Positions 26,077 through 35,447 of a stretch of DNA of 64,000 nt are shown here, piece after piece; positions within the stretch are counted from its first letter, which is position 1; every line of letters starts with the position of its first letter. Made by a program: the position numbers and the translations under genes. Under the pieces are notes generated by a model, which saw nothing but the letters and a program-made list of their open reading frames with translations, did not search any database and was not told where the DNA came from. The DNA lies in NCBI GenBank assembly GCA_947490615.1, contig CANLHK010000001.1, forward strand, positions 310,001-374,000, written 5' to 3'. The stretch comes from Planctomycetaceae bacterium (lineage in GTDB: Bacteria; Planctomycetota; Phycisphaerae; Phycisphaerales; SM1A02).

Positions 26077-27228
26077 TCAGGAGCGCGTGTTGTTCAGGAA
26101 CGGCAACTTGGTCACGACCGCGGGCGTCATGCCCTTGCCCGCGAGATCGATTTCAAACGCTGTTCCTTCGGCCACCATCGCCGCAGGGACATAGGCCATC
26201 GCGATGCCGCGATCGAGCGACGGCGACAAGCATCCGCTGGTCAATTCGCCGACGACCTTTCCATCCGCAAGCACCGCCATCCCCTGTCGTGGTGAGCGTC
26301 GACCTTCGACAAAGAGCCCGACAAGCTTGCGCGTTGGTCCCTTCTCGCGAATCGCCCGAAGCGCGTCTTGCCCAATGAAAGTGCCGGTCCGCGCATCCTC
26401 GTCGGTGCCCGTCATGCCCTTGTCGAACTTGATTGCGAATTCAAGACCCGCTGAAACTGGATCGAGTTCCTCGGTGATTTCGTGGCCATACAGCGGCATG
26501 CCCGCCTCAAGACGCAGCGTGTCGCGTGCGCCAAGACCCACGGGCTTTACGATGGTCCCTGCCGCACTCATGTCCTTGAGCACCATGCCGAGAGCGAGCT
26601 TGGCCATCGCCGACGGAAGGATGACCTCGACTCCATCTTCACCCGTGTAACCCGTGCGGGAAACCATGAGTTTGATGACCACGAGGTTCTTCACCATGAA
26701 GCGGTAGCGCTTCATGGTCGGAATGGTCTTCGAGAGCGCCGAGACGAGGTCCATCGCCTTGGGGCCTTGGATGGCCACCATCGCCGTCGACTCCGTCTCG
26801 TCGACGAGCTTGAAGGAGAACTCGCCCTTGCATTGCGCGAAGTGCTCGAGCAGCTTCATGCGATTCGCGGCGTTGCAGACCATGAGGTACTCATCCTCAT
26901 CGACGCAGTAGACCAGCACATCGTCGCGGCATCCGCCTTGCTCATTGCACACGAGCGAGTAGCGCACCATGCCTGGCTGCATGCCGCAAATCTGCCGCGT
27001 GCAGACATGGTCAAGGAACTTGCGCGCGTGTCGTCCACTGAAACGCAGCCGCCCCATGTGGGAGACATCGAAGAACCCCGCCGACGCGCGGCACCACTTG
27101 TGCTCTTCGATGATCGAGCCATACGCGATGGGCATTTCGTAGCCCGCGTACTCGACCATGCGAGCGCGGTGCTCAACATGAAGTGCGTGAAAAGGAGTGT
27201 GTTTCATTGCTGGCGCTGCGGTGCTCAT
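26077..27228 (-). CDS. gcvT: Aminomethyltransferase, glycine cleavage T protein
   Basis: Tetrahydrofolate-dependent T protein releasing ammonia and methylene-THF from the H-protein-bound intermediate. Signatures: KHTPFHALHVEHRARMVEYA, GFFDVSHMGRLRFSG, GYTGEDGVEVILP, GLGARDTLRLEAGMPLYGHE and a late TSGCLSPSLDRGIAMAYV. 383 residues from ATG 27228; this start is supported by TACTCT (27238-27243, minus strand) 9 nt upstream, though ATG 27207 would also fit the family. No gcvH or gcvP lies in the window. Divergent from bamA. Confidence 0.93.
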   Translation of the reverse strand: MSTAAPAMKHTPFHALHVEHRARMVEYAGYEMPIAYGSIIEEHKWCRASAGFFDVSHMGRLRFSGRHARKFLDHVCTRQICGMQPGMVRYSLVCNEQGGCRDDVLVYCVDEDEYLMVCNAANRMKLLEHFAQCKGEFSFKLVDETESTAMVAIQGPKAMDLVSALSKTIPTMKRYRFMVKNLVVIKLMVSRTGYTGEDGVEVILPSAMAKLALGMVLKDMSAAGTIVKPVGLGARDTLRLEAGMPLYGHEITEELDPVSAGLEFAIKFDKGMTGTDEDARTGTFIGQDALRAIREKGPTRKLVGLFVEGRRSPRQGMAVLADGKVVGELTSGCLSPSLDRGIAMAYVPAAMVAEGTAFEIDLAGKGMTPAVVTKLPFLNNTRS

Positions 27229-27315
27229 GGAAAACGCAGAGTAGCGCGCACCCATCGCCCCCGCCACCTCAGCCGAGGCTGCGAAACACTGCGGCAACCG
27301 CTATCCTGCGCCCCA

Positions 27316-29844
27316 ATGCCATCCGCGCGTCGCGCCAAGAGATCCCTCGACAACCTTTGCGTTGCCTTTGGGCGCGGACTCGCTCCGACCATCCTCGCGC
27401 TCGCGCTCTGCGTGCCCACGCTCGGGCAGTCGAGTTCGATCGACGATGAGACACTCGCCGATCGCCCCATTGCTCGCATCGTGCTCAAGGGACTCGCTCG
27501 AGTGAAGGAGCGCGAGGTCCTGAACAACATGCGCGTGGCCGCTGGTCAACCCTTCGATCCAAAGGCGGTGCGCAGCGATGTTTCGACGCTCTACCGACTT
27601 GGGCAGTTTGGAACCATCGAGGCCTCGACCAAGGTGCTCGACGACGGCTCGGTCGAGCTCACCTACACCTTTCTTGAACAGCCCATCGTGCTCGACCTCC
27701 AGGTCGTCGGAAACAAACTCATCTCCGATCAGGAGCTCCGCAAAGCGATTCCGCTCTATGCGGGCGGCCCGCGCGATGACTTCCTCCTTGAGCAAGCGGT
27801 CGCTCGCATCAAGGAGCTCTATAAGAAGCGCGGCCACTACCTCGCCGAAGTGACCGTCGATGAATCGCGCCTCAAGGACACAGGGATCTTGATTCTGCGC
27901 ATCGTCGAAGGCCCGCGCGTGAAGGTGAAGGAGATCGCCTTCATCGGCAACGAGCAGCTCACGACCAAGGAACTCGGCGGTGAGATTCGCACGCGTGCGT
28001 CGGTGCCGCTCTTTGCCAAGGGAGAGCTCGACGAAGAGGTCCTCGTCGACGATGTCGCCTCGCTCGACAAGTACTGCAAGGACCGCGGATTCGTCGATGT
28101 GCGCGTCGATCGCCGCGTGGAGATTTCCGCCGACTCGAAGGAAGCAAAGGTCGTCTTCATCATCTCTGAGGGCCGGCGCTATCGCTTGCGCTCGGTCGTC
28201 GTCGAGGGCGTCGGCGCCGAGGGGCCGCGGCCGCTGCTCGTCTTCAGTCCAGCGCAGATCAACGACCTCCTCTACATCCACTCAGGCGATGTCTACTCGA
28301 GACTCAAGCTCGACAAGTCCATCGCCAGCGTGCGCGACAGCTACCTGTTGCTCGGACACATTGATGTCGATGTGAACGAACACACGGTGCGCATCGGCGA
28401 ACAGGCCGAAGTCGATCTCGTGCTTTCGATTCGCGAGGGACCGCGCACCATCGCTGGACTCGTGAACATCCAAGGGAACTTCCTCACCAAGGACAAGATC
28501 GTTCGTCGGCTCGTGCGCATGCAGCCAGGCCGCGTGCTCGATGGACGCGAGCTCGATCGCTCGAAGGATCGCGTGAACGCGACGCAACTGTTCAACGAAG
28601 TCCGCGTGACCGTGCAGCGTCCACGCGCCGATGAGCAGGATGCGCTCGACACCAAGCCAAGCACGCCTCCGGGCTCCGACAGCGCCGCAGGCACGACGAG
28701 CGCGGAGCAGACGGCTGCCAAGCGCGTCGACATCGTGCGCAGTGAAGTGCGCGACATCCTCATCGAGGTCAAAGAGCGCAACACGGGCAGCGTGAACTTC
28801 GGCGTCGGACTCGGCACCGACAGCGGCATCTTCGGCGAATTCAGCGTCAACCAACGCAACTTCGACCTCGCCGACACGCCCGAGACGATCGACGAGCTCA
28901 TCGCCGGACGGGCGTTTCGTGGTGCAGGGCAGCAGTTCTCCATGGCCATCGCTCCAGGCGACGAGGTGTCCACACTCTCGTTTGATCTGCTCGAACCGCA
29001 CCTCTTCGAGACCGACTACTCGCTGCGCGGCTCGCCGTCGTATCGCGTGCGGCTCTATCCCGATTACGACGAGTCGCGGGTCACGCTGCCCTTGACGCTC
29101 TCGCGCAGGCTTGGCGACTTCTGGTCCGTCGGCCTCACCGCGGCCTACACCTGGGTTGAGCTCACCAACTTCGAGCCTGACACCGCGATCGAGATTTACG
29201 AAGACCGCGGTCCGAACACGCTGCTCTCCACCGGCTTCTTCATCAAGCGCACCGATGTCGACCGCCAGATGCGGCCATCACGCGGATCCAATGCGGAGAT
29301 CAGCGCGACGCAATTCACCAGTCTCGATGACCTCGAACCCTTCACCGTCGTGCGCGGCGGCTACACGCAGTTCTTTACGGTGAACGAAGACCTGCTCGGG
29401 AACCGATCGACGCTCAAGATCAACACCGACGCTGCGTACATCATTGGTGACGATGTCCCGACCTACGAGCGGCTCTACCTCGGTGGCCGCAACTTCCGCG
29501 GCTTTGAGTATCGAACCGTCAGCCCGAAATCGCGCGGCGCGATCGACCCGACCCTGCCGCCGCCCAACGATCCCATCGGCGGCAATTGGCTCTTCTTTCT
29601 TGGCACGCAGTACGAGCACCCACTCGTCAAGGACGCGTTCTCGATCGTGCTCTTTGCCGACAGTGGAACGGTGACCGAAGAAGTCAGCCTTGACCACTAC
29701 CGCGCCTCGGTTGGTTTCGGCGTGCGCCTCTACATCCCGCAGTTTGGCCCCGCGCCGCTGGCCTTCGACTTTGCACTGCCGCTCATCAAAGAAGACACCG
29801 ACGAAACGCAGACCTTCAGTTTCTCGGCGGAAATCCCCTTCTGA
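27316..29844 (+). CDS. bamA: Outer membrane protein assembly factor BamA
   Basis: Omp85-family beta-barrel inserting outer-membrane proteins. 842 residues: signal peptide (APTILALALCVPTLGQ), a series of POTRA domains from ~50 to ~470 (RIVLKGLARVKEREVLNNMR, LQVVGNKLISDQELRKAIP, IAFIGNEQLTTKELG), an Ala/Ser/Thr-rich insertion around 455-480, then the 16-strand barrel. FRGFEYRTVSP holds the region of the conserved RGF motif, and the chain ends in FSFSAEIPF with the terminal Phe recognised by the Bam machinery. TATCCT (27302-27307) lies 8 nt before ATG. First gene of the envelope operon. Confidence 0.95.
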   Translation: MPSARRAKRSLDNLCVAFGRGLAPTILALALCVPTLGQSSSIDDETLADRPIARIVLKGLARVKEREVLNNMRVAAGQPFDPKAVRSDVSTLYRLGQFGTIEASTKVLDDGSVELTYTFLEQPIVLDLQVVGNKLISDQELRKAIPLYAGGPRDDFLLEQAVARIKELYKKRGHYLAEVTVDESRLKDTGILILRIVEGPRVKVKEIAFIGNEQLTTKELGGEIRTRASVPLFAKGELDEEVLVDDVASLDKYCKDRGFVDVRVDRRVEISADSKEAKVVFIISEGRRYRLRSVVVEGVGAEGPRPLLVFSPAQINDLLYIHSGDVYSRLKLDKSIASVRDSYLLLGHIDVDVNEHTVRIGEQAEVDLVLSIREGPRTIAGLVNIQGNFLTKDKIVRRLVRMQPGRVLDGRELDRSKDRVNATQLFNEVRVTVQRPRADEQDALDTKPSTPPGSDSAAGTTSAEQTAAKRVDIVRSEVRDILIEVKERNTGSVNFGVGLGTDSGIFGEFSVNQRNFDLADTPETIDELIAGRAFRGAGQQFSMAIAPGDEVSTLSFDLLEPHLFETDYSLRGSPSYRVRLYPDYDESRVTLPLTLSRRLGDFWSVGLTAAYTWVELTNFEPDTAIEIYEDRGPNTLLSTGFFIKRTDVDRQMRPSRGSNAEISATQFTSLDDLEPFTVVRGGYTQFFTVNEDLLGNRSTLKINTDAAYIIGDDVPTYERLYLGGRNFRGFEYRTVSPKSRGAIDPTLPPPNDPIGGNWLFFLGTQYEHPLVKDAFSIVLFADSGTVTEEVSLDHYRASVGFGVRLYIPQFGPAPLAFDFALPLIKEDTDETQTFSFSAEIPF

Positions 29845-29885
29845 ACTGCATCGGCGCCGCGGCTGACGCGCACAAGGCGCGTCCG

Positions 29886-29891
29886 TACAAT
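29886..29891 (+). promoter_or_regulatory. Putative -10 element upstream of the first ompH-like gene
   Basis: TACAAT, identical to the element before the WalJ-like gene, but here about 53 nt before the ATG, so it would give a leadered transcript and internal expression of the ompH-lpx part independent of bamA. Confidence 0.4.
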
Positions 29892-29944
29892 CCGCCCCAC
29901 CGCAACCACTCCTGTGCGCCAACGCACCCCAGTCGGAACCGACC

Positions 29945-30586
29945 ATGACCCGCTTCAGCCCCAACGCCGCCACTCTTGCCATCGTGCTTGGCGCCTCCAT
30001 CGCCAGCATCGGATTCCTTGCCGGAAACGCGGATGCGCGACGGCCCATCGTCCTCGCCGCCGCGCCGACAGCCATCGGTGTCGTGAACATGGCGACAGTC
30101 TTTGATCGTCTCAATGAGGCTGCCGAGTGGGATGTCAAGATCAAGACGCTCGAGTCCAAGTTTGGCGATGAGCTTCAAACTCGGCGGACCACCATCGAAA
30201 CGATGGGCAAGGAAATCGAAGCGATGCCTGAGGGCGCCGCCAAGGAAACCAAACTCGACACCCTGCGGCTCACCCGCCTGCAGGCCGAAAGTTGGGGAGA
30301 CATGAAGCAACTCGAACTCGACCGCGAGCGCAGCCTCAAGTGGCAGGCGATCTACCGCGCGGTCCGCGAAGGATCGAGCAAACTCGCCGAGAGTGAGAAG
30401 CTCGACATGATCGTGGTCGACGACTCCAAGATCGAGATTCAGACGCAGCGCTCGAAAGATGCACCGCCGCTCGAAACGCAGGCGAAAGCGCAGATCACGC
30501 AACTGCGCGTGCTCCACGCAGGAAAGTCCATTGATGTCACCGAGAAGCTCATCGTGCAGATCAACAACACGCGGTCGAAGGCGTGA
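29945..30586 (+). CDS. OmpH/Skp-like periplasmic chaperone, copy 1 of the bamA cluster
   Basis: 213 residues. Signal peptide FSPNAATLAIVLGASIASIG, then the OmpH start IGVVNMATVFDRLNEAAEWD, a ~90-residue coiled coil with alternating charged and Leu positions, and a closing LDMIVVDDSKIEIQT strand as in Skp. Predicted to hold unfolded outer-membrane proteins for BamA. It overlaps the next ompH-like gene by 4 bp (GTGA). Divergent in sequence from copy 2, so not a recent duplicate. Confidence 0.85.
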   Translation: MTRFSPNAATLAIVLGASIASIGFLAGNADARRPIVLAAAPTAIGVVNMATVFDRLNEAAEWDVKIKTLESKFGDELQTRRTTIETMGKEIEAMPEGAAKETKLDTLRLTRLQAESWGDMKQLELDRERSLKWQAIYRAVREGSSKLAESEKLDMIVVDDSKIEIQTQRSKDAPPLETQAKAQITQLRVLHAGKSIDVTEKLIVQINNTRSKA

Positions 30587-31287
30587 GTTCTCGCGCGAGC
30601 ATGATGTACTCCACCAAGATCGGATCCACGATGACATCCACCCAACCCACCGCTCCGTCGCAGCCGCGCCCATCGCTTGCGCAACGACTCCTTCGGCCTG
30701 AGTTCCTCCTCATGGGTGTGTTTGCAGCCGTAGCCGCTGCCGCACTGCTGCGTCCTGCCGCGGCGCCCGTAGAGCCTGCCCGCATTGGCACCGTTGATCT
30801 TGAAAAGACCTTCAACTCGCTTGACCGCTACAGCGCCGAGCAGGCCAAGGTGAAGGCGCTCGGCGAAGAACTCGAGCTCCTCATCAAGCGGTCCGAAGCG
30901 ACCGTGCGCGAGCAGCAGAGCGAACTCGAGAGTTTCAAGGATGGATCGAAGGAGCAAGCTGAGGCGATTGCCAAGTTGCAATCGTCGGTTGGTGAGCTCC
31001 GCGCCGTGCAGCAGTTCGTCGCGGGAAAGCTCGAACTTGCGCGCGCCCGCGCGTTGCGCGACACCTACTTCGCGATCAAGGACGCGGTCCGACGCTTTGC
31101 CGAGCGCGATGGCTACGACTACATCCTGCTCGATGATTCGATCACCGACATGGACCCCGCCAACTCGCAGAAGACCATGGCGCAGATTTCGGCGCGCCGC
31201 TTTCTCTTCGCGAGCTCTCGGCGCGATGTCACGACGCAACTCATCGGCATGATGAACGACGAAACGAAGGGGAAGACTGGTGGCTGA
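30583..31287 (+). CDS. OmpH/Skp-like periplasmic chaperone, copy 2 of the bamA cluster
   Basis: 234 residues from GTG 30583, which overlaps the previous stop; ATG 30601 and 30631 are alternatives. The N-terminal span is [20 protein letters not shown] without an obvious cleavage site, so it may stay anchored. OmpH core: [20 protein letters not shown], coiled coil to ~150, then [15 protein letters not shown]. The end overlaps lpxD by 8 bp. Two consecutive, dissimilar ompH genes between bamA and lpxD suggest a hetero-oligomeric holdase (inference). Confidence 0.85.
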   Translation: MSSRASMMYSTKIGSTMTSTQPTAPSQPRPSLAQRLLRPEFLLMGVFAAVAAAALLRPAAAPVEPARIGTVDLEKTFNSLDRYSAEQAKVKALGEELELLIKRSEATVREQQSELESFKDGSKEQAEAIAKLQSSVGELRAVQQFVAGKLELARARALRDTYFAIKDAVRRFAERDGYDYILLDDSITDMDPANSQKTMAQISARRFLFASSRRDVTTQLIGMMNDETKGKTGG

Positions 31288-32356
31288 CGGCGGACGCGAC
31301 GACCGCTCCATCGCGGCACTGGCGGATCTCATTGGCGCAACCGTGGAGTTGCCCGATGGATTCGACCAGTCGGCATTGGCACAGCAACGCGTCGACTCGC
31401 TTGAGTCGGTCGAACGCGCCAGCGCAACCTCGCTGACTTTCGTAGGCAATGGCAAGTACGCGCGGCTTCTTGAGACAAGCGCGGCGCTCGTGGCAGTCGT
31501 GAGCGAAGGCATCGAGCTCAGCACCGCAGCCCGCCAGCGCGTCATCCTCCGCGTGCGCAACGCCGACTTCGCGATGATCGCGATCCTCGAGCGCTTTGCG
31601 GCGCCTGAACTCCTCCCCGATGTTGGGATCGATCCGACTGCGCGGGTGCATCCGACCGCCACCGTCGCATCCGACGCGCGCATCGGCGCATGTGTCACCG
31701 TCGGCAAAGACGCGCGCATCGGCGCGCGCACCGCGCTCTTCGACGGCGTGCGGATCTATCAAGGCGCCACGATCGGCACCGATTGCGTCCTCCATGCCAA
31801 TGTCGTGATCCGCGAACGCTGCACGGTTGGCAACCGCGTCATCCTCGCCTCGGGAGTCGCTATCGGAACTGATGGCTTCGGGTACCGCCCGAGTCCCGAC
31901 GGGCGCGGGATCTCCAAGATCCCCCACATTGGGACGGTCCTGATCGAGGACGATGTTGAAATCGGCGCCAACAGCTGTGTCGATCGCGGCAAGTTCGGCG
32001 CCACCCGCATTGGGGCGGGCTCCAAGATCGACAACCTCTGCCAGATCGGCCACAACGCCGAAATCGGCCGCTGCGTGGTCATCAGCGGACTCAGCGGGGT
32101 CGCAGGCAGCACGACCGTCGGTGATGGATCTCGGATCGGCGGCGGGTGCGGCATCGCCGACCACCTGCGGGTCGGCCGCGGGGTCTCGTTGGCGGCGCGT
32201 GCAGGAGTCATGAGCGACGTCCCCGACGGCGCGACCTGGGCAGGCACACCCGCGCAGGACAACATGGCCTTTTTGCGACAAAGCGCGCTCATCCGTAAAC
32301 TCCCCGAGTGGCATCGCCAACTGAAGCACCTCCTCGAAACCCCGAAGGCTCCGTGA
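31280..32356 (+). CDS. lpxD: UDP-3-O-acylglucosamine N-acyltransferase
   Basis: Third step of lipid A synthesis: N-acylation of UDP-3-O-acyl-glucosamine by acyl-ACP. 358 residues from GTG 31280. The N-terminal uridine-binding domain ([20 protein letters not shown]) is followed by hexapeptide repeats of the left-handed beta helix ([20 protein letters not shown]) and the catalytic histidine region [19 protein letters not shown], with GIAGS-like [12 protein letters not shown] after it. The C-terminal helix ends in [10 protein letters not shown]. Translationally coupled to neighbours on both sides. Confidence 0.95.
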   Translation: MADGGRDDRSIAALADLIGATVELPDGFDQSALAQQRVDSLESVERASATSLTFVGNGKYARLLETSAALVAVVSEGIELSTAARQRVILRVRNADFAMIAILERFAAPELLPDVGIDPTARVHPTATVASDARIGACVTVGKDARIGARTALFDGVRIYQGATIGTDCVLHANVVIRERCTVGNRVILASGVAIGTDGFGYRPSPDGRGISKIPHIGTVLIEDDVEIGANSCVDRGKFGATRIGAGSKIDNLCQIGHNAEIGRCVVISGLSGVAGSTTVGDGSRIGGGCGIADHLRVGRGVSLAARAGVMSDVPDGATWAGTPAQDNMAFLRQSALIRKLPEWHRQLKHLLETPKAP

Positions 32357-33750
32357 GCGCGCGCAACGCCGACGGATCGCTCTCTCCCGTTGCCGCACGC
32401 ACCGCTGCTGGTGAGTCGGGTGCGCTTGCTGCCGCGCCGCGCCAGCGCACGCTCGCCCGCCCCGTCACGGTCCGCGGCAAGGGACTGATGCTTGGCGCCG
32501 ATGCGGTCATCACCATCCAACCAGCGCCAGCGCACAGTGGCATCGCCTTCGTGCGGACCGATCTCACTCCACCCGTGCGCATCCCCGCGACCGCTGAGCA
32601 TGTCGCACCGCGTCCGCGCCGAACCACCCTCAAGAGTGGTGATGTGACCATCGACACCGTCGAGCACTGCCTCTCAGCCATCGCTGGACTGCGCATCGAC
32701 AACGCGACCATCGAGATCAACGGTCCTGAACTTCCCTGCGGCGATGGTTCCGCGGCGCTCTTCGCAGAGCCGATGATGGAAGCGGGAATCATCGAGTTGG
32801 ACGCGCCGCGCAAGGTCTTCAAGATCCGCGAGCCGATCATCATCGAAGAGCCTGACGGCATGATTGCTGCGATGCCCTACGACGCCGAAGGCATGCGCGT
32901 GGTCTACGACCTCGACTACGGCCAGCGCGGACATCGCATTCGCCATCAGACCTTCTCGTACAACGTTGCCGAGGGCAACTATCTGCAGGACATCGCGCCT
33001 GCGCGCACCTACAGCCTGCGCGAAGAGGCCGAGCAGCTCCAAGCGTCGGGACTTTGCAAGCACCTCACGCCGCGCGACATCCTCGTGATCGGTGACGACG
33101 GATCGCCCATCGACAACGCGTATCGCTTTGATGACGAGCCAGTGCGCCACAAGGTGCTCGATGTCATCGGCGATCTCTCGATGATCGGTGCGCCCATCCA
33201 AGGCCGCGTGCTCGCGGTGCGTTCAGGTCACGGACTCAACCGCAAGCTCGCGCTGCGCATTCGCGAGCAGATGCTCGCTGCGGACCTTCGCAAGACGGTC
33301 GTCGACGGCAAGGTGATGGACATTCGTGCGATCCAGAAACTGATGCCCCACCGCTACCCGATGCTCCTCGTCGATCGCGTTGTCGAGATGGATGGCGCGA
33401 AACGCGCCGTCGGCATCAAGAATGTCACCATCAACGAGCCGTTTTTTCAGGGCCACTACCCAGGCGCACCGATCATGCCAGGCGTGCTCCTCGTCGAGGC
33501 GATGGCGCAACTCGGTGGGCTTCTCCTCTCCAATGTGCTTGAGCACACTGGCAAGATCGCCATCCTGCTTTCGATTGACCGCGTGAAGCTGCGGCGCCCT
33601 GTGGTGCCTGGGGATCAAGTGGTGCTTGAGGCAGAAAATGTTCGCGCCACCGCTCGAACTGGGCATCTTCGCTGCCGCGCGTTGGTTGGTGACAAAGTTG
33701 CGGCCGAAGCGGAACTCCGCTTCATGATGGTTGATCCCGATCTTGAGTAG
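32353..33750 (+). CDS. lpxC/fabZ: Bifunctional LpxC deacetylase - FabZ dehydratase fusion
   Basis: 465 residues from GTG 32353, which overlaps the lpxD stop (GTGA). N-terminal ~300 residues: LpxC (committed zinc-dependent deacetylation in lipid A synthesis) with [15 protein letters not shown] (zinc His), [22 protein letters not shown] and [16 protein letters not shown] (His and Asp zinc ligands). C-terminal ~150 residues: FabZ (3-hydroxyacyl-ACP dehydratase) with [19 protein letters not shown] and the active-site [20 protein letters not shown]. The two domains compete for 3-hydroxyacyl-ACP flux between lipid A and fatty acids, so fusion fixes their ratio. Such fusions are known in Bacteroidetes and some other phyla. 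Confidence 0.96.
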   Translation: MSARNADGSLSPVAARTAAGESGALAAAPRQRTLARPVTVRGKGLMLGADAVITIQPAPAHSGIAFVRTDLTPPVRIPATAEHVAPRPRRTTLKSGDVTIDTVEHCLSAIAGLRIDNATIEINGPELPCGDGSAALFAEPMMEAGIIELDAPRKVFKIREPIIIEEPDGMIAAMPYDAEGMRVVYDLDYGQRGHRIRHQTFSYNVAEGNYLQDIAPARTYSLREEAEQLQASGLCKHLTPRDILVIGDDGSPIDNAYRFDDEPVRHKVLDVIGDLSMIGAPIQGRVLAVRSGHGLNRKLALRIREQMLAADLRKTVVDGKVMDIRAIQKLMPHRYPMLLVDRVVEMDGAKRAVGIKNVTINEPFFQGHYPGAPIMPGVLLVEAMAQLGGLLLSNVLEHTGKIAILLSIDRVKLRRPVVPGDQVVLEAENVRATARTGHLRCRALVGDKVAAEAELRFMMVDPDLE

Positions 33751-33758
33751 TTGCGCGC

Positions 33759-34616
33759 ATGGCTTCGATTCACCCCACCGCCGTCATCGACCCTTCTGCA
33801 GTTCTTGCGGACGATTGTGAGATTGGCCCCTGGTGCGTCGTGGGACCAAAGGTGTCCGTCGGCGCGCGCACCATCCTTCGCAGTCATGTGGTGGTTGAGA
33901 GTCACACCAAACTCGGTGCGGACAATGTGCTCTACCCCTTCTCTGTGGTCGGCGGGACTCCGCAAGATCGAAAGTACCGCGGCGAAGAGACCTGGTGTGA
34001 GATCGGTGACCGCAACCACATTCGTGAGCAAGTCACGGTGCACCGCGGCACGAGCACAGGCGGTGGCGTCACCCGTCTCGGGCACGGGAACTTGCTCATG
34101 GTCGGCGCGCATGTCGCGCACGATTGCCAACTCACCAACGACATCACCGTCGCCAACGCCGTGCTCTTTGCGGGGCATGTGCATGTCGCCGATGGCGCGA
34201 CGATTGGTGGCAACGCAGCCTTTCACCACTTCGTCAGCGTCGGCGCGTGCGCTCTCGTTGGTGGACTCGCACGCGTGGCCAAGGATGTGCCGCCGTACAT
34301 GATCGTTGAGGGCTCGCCCGCGCGCATCCGCGGACACAACCATGTGCAGATGTCCCGTCGCGGCATGGAGCAGCCCGCGATCGACGCGGTGCGCACGGCG
34401 TACCGTCGCCTCTTCTGCGAGGCAGGCGCGACGATGACGACCCGCATCGAGGAGTTGCGCGCGGAGTTCGCCGAGATCTTGCAAGTGCAGGAACTCTGTG
34501 CGGCGCTCGTCGCCAGCGCCGAAGGTGTCCACGGCCGCGCGCTCGAGCGCCTGCGGACCGACGACAAGCGCTCTGTCCCCACGATGTGGCAGCCCCAGAC
34601 CGCCGACAAGGCCTGA
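33759..34616 (+). CDS. lpxA: Acyl-[ACP]:UDP-N-acetylglucosamine O-acyltransferase
   Basis: First step of lipid A synthesis. 285 residues of hexapeptide beta helix: IHPTAVIDPSAVLADDCEIG, VVGGTPQDRKYRGE, NHIREQVTVHRGT and the catalytic histidine in VGAHVAHDCQLTND, then GGNAAFHHFVSVGACALVGG and a helical C-terminus. It starts 8 bp after lpxC-fabZ. The usual order is kept (lpxD, lpxC-fabZ, lpxA), but lpxB or lpxI do not follow. Confidence 0.96.
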   Translation: MASIHPTAVIDPSAVLADDCEIGPWCVVGPKVSVGARTILRSHVVVESHTKLGADNVLYPFSVVGGTPQDRKYRGEETWCEIGDRNHIREQVTVHRGTSTGGGVTRLGHGNLLMVGAHVAHDCQLTNDITVANAVLFAGHVHVADGATIGGNAAFHHFVSVGACALVGGLARVAKDVPPYMIVEGSPARIRGHNHVQMSRRGMEQPAIDAVRTAYRRLFCEAGATMTTRIEELRAEFAEILQVQELCAALVASAEGVHGRALERLRTDDKRSVPTMWQPQTADKA

Positions 34617-34761
34617 ATCTCGCGTTGGGTAGCTTCAACGGCGGTTCTCGGCACTGGCCGCACCGCTCCTCCAATTCGGATGATTCACTCAATGCCCTCG
34701 TGGATGCGGCCGATAGCATCCGCGCGGCCCACCCTTCTGTTGCCGCCGAAAGGTTGCTTCC

Positions 34762-35394
34762 ATGCGCATTGTTCTCGACGATCGTGAGACCACCCTCCTT
34801 GCAGACACCGTCGGTGTGGCGCTCAAAGAAGCCGCCACACTCGCGGGGAAGTCTGGCCGCATGATCGTGGAGATCGAAGTCGACGGCATCGCGTGGTGTG
34901 AGGAAGACCTCGCGAGCCCCGAACATGCCAAGCGTCAGGCGAGCGAGATTCGTCTCGCTTCGGCGCATCCCGCCGAGCTCCTGCGCGACACGCTCACCCA
35001 CGCCACCGAAGCCGTGCTGAACGCCGAACAAATCCAGCGCGACGCTGCCAAGCTCCTGCAAGCCAATCGAGAGAGCGAAGGCATGCAACAGCTGCTTGAG
35101 GCCCTCTCGATTTGGAACGCCGTGCAATCGGCGGTCTCGCAAGGTTTCGACCTGCGCGTCCTGACCCGCGACGAAGCGCGCGCCGCTGGAATCGACTTCG
35201 ACGGAGCCGTGAGTGAACTCGATGCACGCTTGCGCAGCTTGCGCGACGCGATGCAGAGCAAAGACACCACGGCAGTGTCCGACTGTTTGATGTATGAATT
35301 CCCTGCGACGGCTCGGCGTTTCGCCGAGGCGCTCGCGGCTCTCGCGCTCGCCGTGAGCGGCATCGCCGCGAAAGCAACCGCCAGTTCGAAGTGA
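34762..35394 (+). CDS. Protein of unknown function downstream of lpxA
   Basis: 210 residues, not recognised. It starts with a beta-type segment (RIVLDDRETTLLADTVGVAL, then MIVEIEVDGIAW). A long helical part follows: LRDTLTHATEAVLNAEQIQR, a QGFDLRVLTRDEARAAG stretch, and an Ala-rich C-terminal helix. No signal peptide. ATG 34762 is preceded by GAAAGG, and TAGCAT (34714-34719) may be its -10 with a ~36-nt leader. The next unknown gene starts 53 bp later, so they may form an operon. Confidence 0.65.
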   Translation: MRIVLDDRETTLLADTVGVALKEAATLAGKSGRMIVEIEVDGIAWCEEDLASPEHAKRQASEIRLASAHPAELLRDTLTHATEAVLNAEQIQRDAAKLLQANRESEGMQQLLEALSIWNAVQSAVSQGFDLRVLTRDEARAAGIDFDGAVSELDARLRSLRDAMQSKDTTAVSDCLMYEFPATARRFAEALAALALAVSGIAAKATASSK

Positions 35395-35447
35395 TCCCTT
35401 TCCATTCAGCGACGACCAGCAGCAACCCGACTTTCCGCAGGAACCAC

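Noticed and set aside
26482-27315. Open frame upstream of bamA, extending it to 1120 codons
   Set aside because: The extension is antisense to gcvT; the signal peptide and TATCCT element place the bamA start at 27316.
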